Source of the DNA: Marinilabiliales bacterium
GTDB lineage: Bacteria > Bacteroidota > Bacteroidia > Bacteroidales > F082
Length of the DNA stretch: 10,584 nucleotides
Assembly (NCBI GenBank): GCA_002869465.1
Contig: PKSW01000030.1
Span: 1-10,584 of the forward strand
Direction: 5' to 3'
The position numbers and the translations under genes are program-made. The notes under the pieces were generated by a model. The model saw nothing but the letters and a program-made list of their open reading frames with translations. It was not told the DNA's origin and did no database searches. Of this stretch, positions 7,012 through 10,584 are shown one piece after another (positions within the stretch are counted from its first letter, which is position 1; every line of letters begins with the position of its first letter).

Positions 7012-7437
7012 ATGAGTAAAGATCCAACAATAGTCGCGTTTCTGTGCAACTGGTGTTCATACACAGGAGCAGATTTGGCAGGAACCTCAAGGATGAAATA
7101 TAATTCGAATATCAGGGTGATCCGGGTGATGTGTTCAGGACGCATTGGGCCAACGTTCGTTTTAAAAGCTTTTCGAGAAGGCGCTGATGGTGTGCTGATT
7201 TGTGGTTGTCATCCCGGTGATTGCCATTACCATGAAGGCAATTATAAATGCCTGCGGAGGTTTCACCTTTTACAGAAATATGTAAGTCAATTAGGTATGG
7301 ATAAAGACCGGATAAGACTTGAGTGGATTAGTGCCAGTGAAGGAAAAGAATTTGCTGAGTTAGTGAATAACTTTAGTAATAAAATTAAAGAAATAGGAAA
7401 ATCTAAAGTAAGGAAGACCATGGAGGAATGGACATAA
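7012..7437 (+). CDS. mvhD: MvhD/FrhD-type [2Fe-2S] electron-transfer subunit
   Basis: 141 residues, the usual length for free-standing MvhD. The family pattern is plain: AFLCNWCSY (C12, C15), VMCSGR (C41) and GVLICGCHPGDCHY (C64, C66, C71), with KC following. In methanogens MvhD carries a [2Fe-2S] cluster and links the [NiFe]-hydrogenase to HdrA. Its position here, between the second hdrA and the hydrogenase small subunit, fits the same bridging role. It starts 21 bases after the hdrA stop and 12 bases separate it from mvhG. In QmoB this domain is fused to the HdrA part; here it is separate. Confidence 0.95.
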   Translation: MSKDPTIVAFLCNWCSYTGADLAGTSRMKYNSNIRVIRVMCSGRIGPTFVLKAFREGADGVLICGCHPGDCHYHEGNYKCLRRFHLLQKYVSQLGMDKDRIRLEWISASEGKEFAELVNNFSNKIKEIGKSKVRKTMEEWT

Positions 7438-7449
7438 ATTATAAAATAG

Positions 7450-8466
7450 ATGACTATGGATGCAACAAAAAATAACAAGTCTAAACTCAAATTGGCCATT
7501 TATTGGGGCGCTGCCTGCGGAGGTTGTTGTGTGTCTGTTTTGGATGTTCACGAGCACCTGTATGACATAGTAGCGGCAGCTGACCTGGTATTTTGGCCAA
7601 TTGCATTGGACACCAAATACAAGGATGTCGAAGCAATGGAAGACGATTTTATTGATATCACTTTATTTAATGGTGCGGTTCGAAATAGTGAGAACGAACA
7701 TATGGCTCATTTGCTGCGACAGAAATCAAAAATACTGGTTGCTTATGGCTCATGTGCGCATCTGGGTGGAATTCCTGGACTGGCCAATTTAAGCGATAAA
7801 AAAGAACTTTTTAACAGGGTTTATTTGGAAAGTGAATCCACTATGAACTCGGAACAAATATTTCCGCAGACTAAAACTGAAGTGAAAGAAGGAATCTTGG
7901 AATTACCCGAGTTTTATAATGATGTAAGGGCATTAAACCAGGTAACCGATGTAGATTTTTACATACCGGGATGTCCACCTACTTCTGATCGTTTATTGGA
8001 GGTGTTTACAGCCATTGTTTCAGGATCTGAGCTCCCACCAAAAGGTTCCGTAATCGGTGCGCAAATGAAACCGCTATGCGATGAATGTGAAAGAAAGAAA
8101 TCAGACAAAAAACAAGTAAAAAAGTTTCTTCGTCCCTGGGAAGTTATCGACGATGGTGAAACCTGTTTTATAGAACAGGGATTGATTTGTTTAGGGCCTG
8201 CTACCAGGGCGGGATGCGGATACCGTTGCATCAAAGGTAATGCTCCCTGCCGTGGTTGTTATGGTCCAACGCCGGACATTATTGATCCCGGGGCCAAAAT
8301 GATGTCGGCTATTGCCACTGCGATTGATTCCAATGATCCTGATGAGATTCTGGAAATTATTGATTCCATTGAAGATCCGGCTGGAACCTTCTACAGGGTG
8401 AGTGTTCCCGCAGCATTGTTTAGGAAGAAAATTGTTGAGAATAACGTAGAAGTTAAGATTACATAA
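7450..8466 (+). CDS. mvhG: [NiFe]-hydrogenase small subunit, group 3 (MvhG-like)
   Basis: 338 residues, cytoplasmic (no twin-arginine signal). Proximal [4Fe-4S] ligands: the CGGC motif (C23, C26) at the N-terminus, C102 in AYGSCAHLGG and C175 in IPGCPPT. Further cysteines C210, C213, C239, C247, C256, C260, C267 and C270 fit two more clusters, a layout typical of F420- or Hdr-linked group 3 small subunits. It passes electrons from the active site in the large subunit toward MvhD. The start could be ATG 7450 or ATG 7456; neither has a Shine-Dalgarno sequence. It lies 12 bases after mvhD and 21 before the large-subunit gene. Confidence 0.95.
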   Translation: MTMDATKNNKSKLKLAIYWGAACGGCCVSVLDVHEHLYDIVAAADLVFWPIALDTKYKDVEAMEDDFIDITLFNGAVRNSENEHMAHLLRQKSKILVAYGSCAHLGGIPGLANLSDKKELFNRVYLESESTMNSEQIFPQTKTEVKEGILELPEFYNDVRALNQVTDVDFYIPGCPPTSDRLLEVFTAIVSGSELPPKGSVIGAQMKPLCDECERKKSDKKQVKKFLRPWEVIDDGETCFIEQGLICLGPATRAGCGYRCIKGNAPCRGCYGPTPDIIDPGAKMMSAIATAIDSNDPDEILEIIDSIEDPAGTFYRVSVPAALFRKKIVENNVEVKIT

Positions 8467-8487
8467 AAACGTTGAAATAGCAATCAA

Positions 8488-9957
8488 ATGAAACAGATAA
8501 CCATAGATCCTATCACCCGCTTGGAAGGACACGGAAAGATTGAAATTTTTTTAGATGATGCAGGTGGAGTAGAAAATGTTTACTTCCAGGTACCTGAATT
8601 ACGAGGGTTCGAAAAGTTTTGTGAAGGTCGGCCGGTAGAGGAATTACCTTCGATAGTAACAAAGATATGTGGGGTATGTCCAGGATGTCATCATATGGGT
8701 TCAGGAAAAGCAGTCGATGCTGTATTTGGTGTTGAACCACCTCCAACAGCAAAAAAATTACGTGAATTGTTTTATATGGCCCATTTTGTGCATAGCCATA
8801 TCGCGCATTTTTATGCATTGGCGGCCCCCGATTTCGTTGTTGGACCTGATGCTGATCCCTCCAAACGCAATATTCTTGGTGTGATTGATGTGGTTGGCAA
8901 AGAGGTAGGAACAGAAGTAATCAAACAAAGGAGACTTGCCCAGGAAATACAGGCATTGCTTGGAGGGCATCAGACGCATGTGGTGATGAATGTACCCGGA
9001 GGTGTGCGAAAAGGATTAACCGAAGAAGAAAGAGGTGATATTGAAAAGAAAGCCGAAGGATTTATCGAATTCGCTAAGTTTTCTTTAAAAATATTTGAAG
9101 ATGTTGTTTTAAATAATGAGAAATATCTCGACCTAATATTGAACGGCCCTTATTATATGAAATTACATTCAATGGGGCTTGTGGACAAAAAGAACCGGGT
9201 GAATTTTTACGATGGAAAGGTCAGGGTTGTAAATACGCTTGGTCTTGAACATTGTTTATATTCACCAGAAGAATATCAGGATTATATTGCAGAGCATGTT
9301 GAAAAATGGAGCTATCTGAAATTTCCTTATTTAAAGAAAAAGGGATGGAAAGGATTTATTGATGGTGAATATTCTGGCGTGTATACGGCAACACCATTAT
9401 CAAGGTTGAATGCAGCTGTTGGTATGGCAACCCCATTAGCTAATAAAGAGTATATCAGAATGTATGATGTGCTTGATTGTAAACCAGTACACCATACGTT
9501 GGCTATGCACTGGGCAAGATTAATAGAGTTGCTATATGCTGCCGAAAGGGCCCTTGAACTTGCGCAGGATACCGATATTACAGGCAAAGAATTACGAGCT
9601 GATGTCAAAGGTATTGTTGGAGAAGGTGTGGGGATTGTAGAAGCACAAAGAGGTACATTAACTCATCACTATTGGACTGACGAAAGGGGTATTGTTACAA
9701 AAGCGAATATAATTGTCGGAACCACCAATAACAATGCTGCAATCTGCATGTCATTGAAAAAAGCTGCACAAGGTTTTATAAAAGAAGGGGTGGAAGTGAA
9801 TGAAGGTATACTAAATATGATCGAAATGGCATTCAGAGCATACGATCCATGCTTCTCCTGTGCTACACATAACCTGCCCGGAGAAATGCCCATGGTGTTA
9901 AATATCAGGAATAAAGATGGAGAAATTGTCAGGAGAATCTTGCGAACTAAAAATTAA
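8488..9957 (+). CDS. mvhA: [NiFe]-hydrogenase large (catalytic) subunit, group 3 (MvhA-like)
   Basis: 489 residues. Catalyses reversible H2 cleavage at the NiFe site. N-terminal DPITRLEGHG; L1 motif KICGVCPGCHH with nickel ligands C61 and C64; L2 motif DPCFSCATH with C455 and C458 (and H461); and the EAxRG loop that places an arginine over the metal site (R388). The 28 residues after H461 fit a C-terminal extension removed on maturation, matching the protease gene that follows. Points to note: L1 has lysine where arginine is common before ICG, plus an additional C67; the loop reads EAQRG where EAPRG is usual. Lack of a signal peptide and the MvhD/HdrA context favour group 3c (Hdr-linked). Subgroup assignment needs phylogeny. 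Confidence 0.96.
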   Translation: MKQITIDPITRLEGHGKIEIFLDDAGGVENVYFQVPELRGFEKFCEGRPVEELPSIVTKICGVCPGCHHMGSGKAVDAVFGVEPPPTAKKLRELFYMAHFVHSHIAHFYALAAPDFVVGPDADPSKRNILGVIDVVGKEVGTEVIKQRRLAQEIQALLGGHQTHVVMNVPGGVRKGLTEEERGDIEKKAEGFIEFAKFSLKIFEDVVLNNEKYLDLILNGPYYMKLHSMGLVDKKNRVNFYDGKVRVVNTLGLEHCLYSPEEYQDYIAEHVEKWSYLKFPYLKKKGWKGFIDGEYSGVYTATPLSRLNAAVGMATPLANKEYIRMYDVLDCKPVHHTLAMHWARLIELLYAAERALELAQDTDITGKELRADVKGIVGEGVGIVEAQRGTLTHHYWTDERGIVTKANIIVGTTNNNAAICMSLKKAAQGFIKEGVEVNEGILNMIEMAFRAYDPCFSCATHNLPGEMPMVLNIRNKDGEIVRRILRTKN

Positions 9958-9968
9958 CTAATTAAAAA

Positions 9969-10442
9969 GTGCCATTAAAAGATATACTCATTCTTGGTTT
10001 TGGAAGTGATATTCTTTCCGACGAAGGATTAGCAATTCAATTGGTTCTGGATTTGAAAAAAAAGTGGGATCATCTGTCAGACTTTAATACTTATTTAACT
10101 TTCAGCCTGGATGTAATTCATGATATCGCAGGCTATGAAAAACTAATCATGATAGATACTGTTGAGGATGTGATAGTGGGCAATGTAAATAAATTTTTAC
10201 TGAATGAATACAAACCAACTCTACACATAAAAAATTATCATGATATTTCACTTAAACAAGCCATAGCATATGGCAAAAAAATAGAGATTGAATTACCTAA
10301 GAATATTGAATTAATTACGGTTTCTATTGCTGAAATTGGTCTGATTGATGATAGCTTTTCAAAAAGCCTTATCCAAAATTATCAAAGAATTCTTTTTGAA
10401 GTAGAAAGTCTTATATATAAAACCATCTTTCAACCTGTTTAG
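9969..10442 (+). CDS. [NiFe]-hydrogenase maturation endopeptidase (HycI/HybD/FrcD family)
   Basis: 157 residues from GTG at 9969; an in-frame TAA at 9963 rules out a longer form and the next methionine is deep inside the fold. Starts with the family signature ILILGFGSDILSDEG. The three nickel-probing residues of HybD (E16, D62, H93) correspond to E19 (SDEG), D63 (LIMIDTVED) and H91 (NYHD), so it should be active. It removes the C-terminal extension of the large subunit after nickel insertion. Its gene begins 11 bases after the mvhA stop and closes the operon, so it is presumably dedicated to this enzyme. The signature has S13 in place of the usual Asn (GxGN), so it is a divergent member. No hyp genes lie nearby, so they must be elsewhere. 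Confidence 0.85.
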   Translation: MPLKDILILGFGSDILSDEGLAIQLVLDLKKKWDHLSDFNTYLTFSLDVIHDIAGYEKLIMIDTVEDVIVGNVNKFLLNEYKPTLHIKNYHDISLKQAIAYGKKIEIELPKNIELITVSIAEIGLIDDSFSKSLIQNYQRILFEVESLIYKTIFQPV

Positions 10443-10466
10443 AATATCCTATTGTCAGGCATTATA

Positions 10467-10584
10467 TTAAGGCATCTCAAACACCTTGATCCATTTCACT
10501 TTCATTACCGCGTCTTTTTTTAGTGGAATGTCACCGCAATAGTCACCGGTTGAAACATTTAAAATAATATGTTGTTCATGGCTG
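10467..10584 (-). CDS. C-terminus of an unidentified protein, possibly GH16-like
   Basis: The minus-strand frame is open from the window edge to a TAA at 10469-10467, giving the last 38 codons of a gene. The readable tail includes HIILNVSTGD, CGDIP, AVMKVKWIKVFEMP. An LN...G...M.VKWIKVFE ending resembles the final beta-strands of bacterial family 16 glycoside hydrolases and related jelly-roll proteins (consensus like M.VDYVRVYE), but the fragment is too short to be sure. It converges on the hydrogenase operon, with 24 bases between the stops and no clear terminator hairpin there. Confidence 0.45.
   Translation of the reverse strand, partial: SHEQHIILNVSTGDYCGDIPLKKDAVMKVKWIKVFEMP

Noticed and set aside
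10443..10466. A bidirectional terminator between the convergent gene ends.
   Set aside because: The 24 bases contain no stem with a T run that I can pair; termination is not supported from sequence.
1..10584. CRISPR arrays, tRNA or rRNA genes, insertion sequences or attachment sites.
   Set aside because: No spaced direct repeats, clover-leaf candidates, transposase-like frames or terminal inverted repeats were seen on either strand.

Overview
The window reads as a piece of an anaerobic (or facultatively anaerobic) Bacteroidota chromosome. The DNA is AT-rich, almost every start lacks a Shine-Dalgarno sequence, candidate promoters resemble the Bacteroidota TTTG-N19-21-TAnnTTTG type, and a carbohydrate-enzyme-like gene end lies at the right edge. 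The phylum is inferred from these traits and from protein style, not from a marker gene.

Layout. On the minus strand at the left (1..1560) is a two-component system: a single-domain response regulator followed, with a 4-base ATGA overlap, by a multi-pass membrane histidine kinase cut by the window edge. Diverging from it on the plus strand is a Crp/Fnr-family regulator (1753..2484) that keeps all four cysteine positions of the [4Fe-4S] oxygen sensor FNR. The gap 2485..2635 holds FNR-box-like dyads and a candidate promoter. A seven-gene, tightly packed plus-strand operon follows (2636..10442): an HdrA-like flavoprotein with a central ferredoxin insert; a QmoC-type subunit (HdrC-like two-cluster domain fused to a membrane cytochrome-b-like domain); a second HdrA-like flavoprotein with N-terminal and C-terminal iron-sulfur domains; an MvhD-type [2Fe-2S] protein; the small and large subunits of a group 3 (Mvh-like) [NiFe]-hydrogenase; and the hydrogenase C-terminal maturation protease. 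The last 38 codons of a convergent minus-strand gene (10467..10584), possibly a GH16-like secreted protein, close the window.

How the parts may work together. In methanogens MvhADG passes electrons from H2 to HdrA, where a flavin bifurcates them to ferredoxin and, through HdrC/HdrB, to the heterodisulfide. No HdrB is present here. Its place in the electron path appears to be taken by a QmoC-like membrane subunit, as in the QmoABC menaquinone oxidoreductase of sulfate reducers. The simplest reading is a hydrogenase-Hdr/Qmo hybrid that exchanges electrons between H2, the menaquinone pool and possibly ferredoxin. The two HdrA paralogues have complementary domain sets, and the second HdrA plus the separate MvhD add up to a QmoB-like protein. 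The FNR-like regulator and the two-component system next to the operon suggest control by oxygen or redox state, but the DNA alone cannot prove this.
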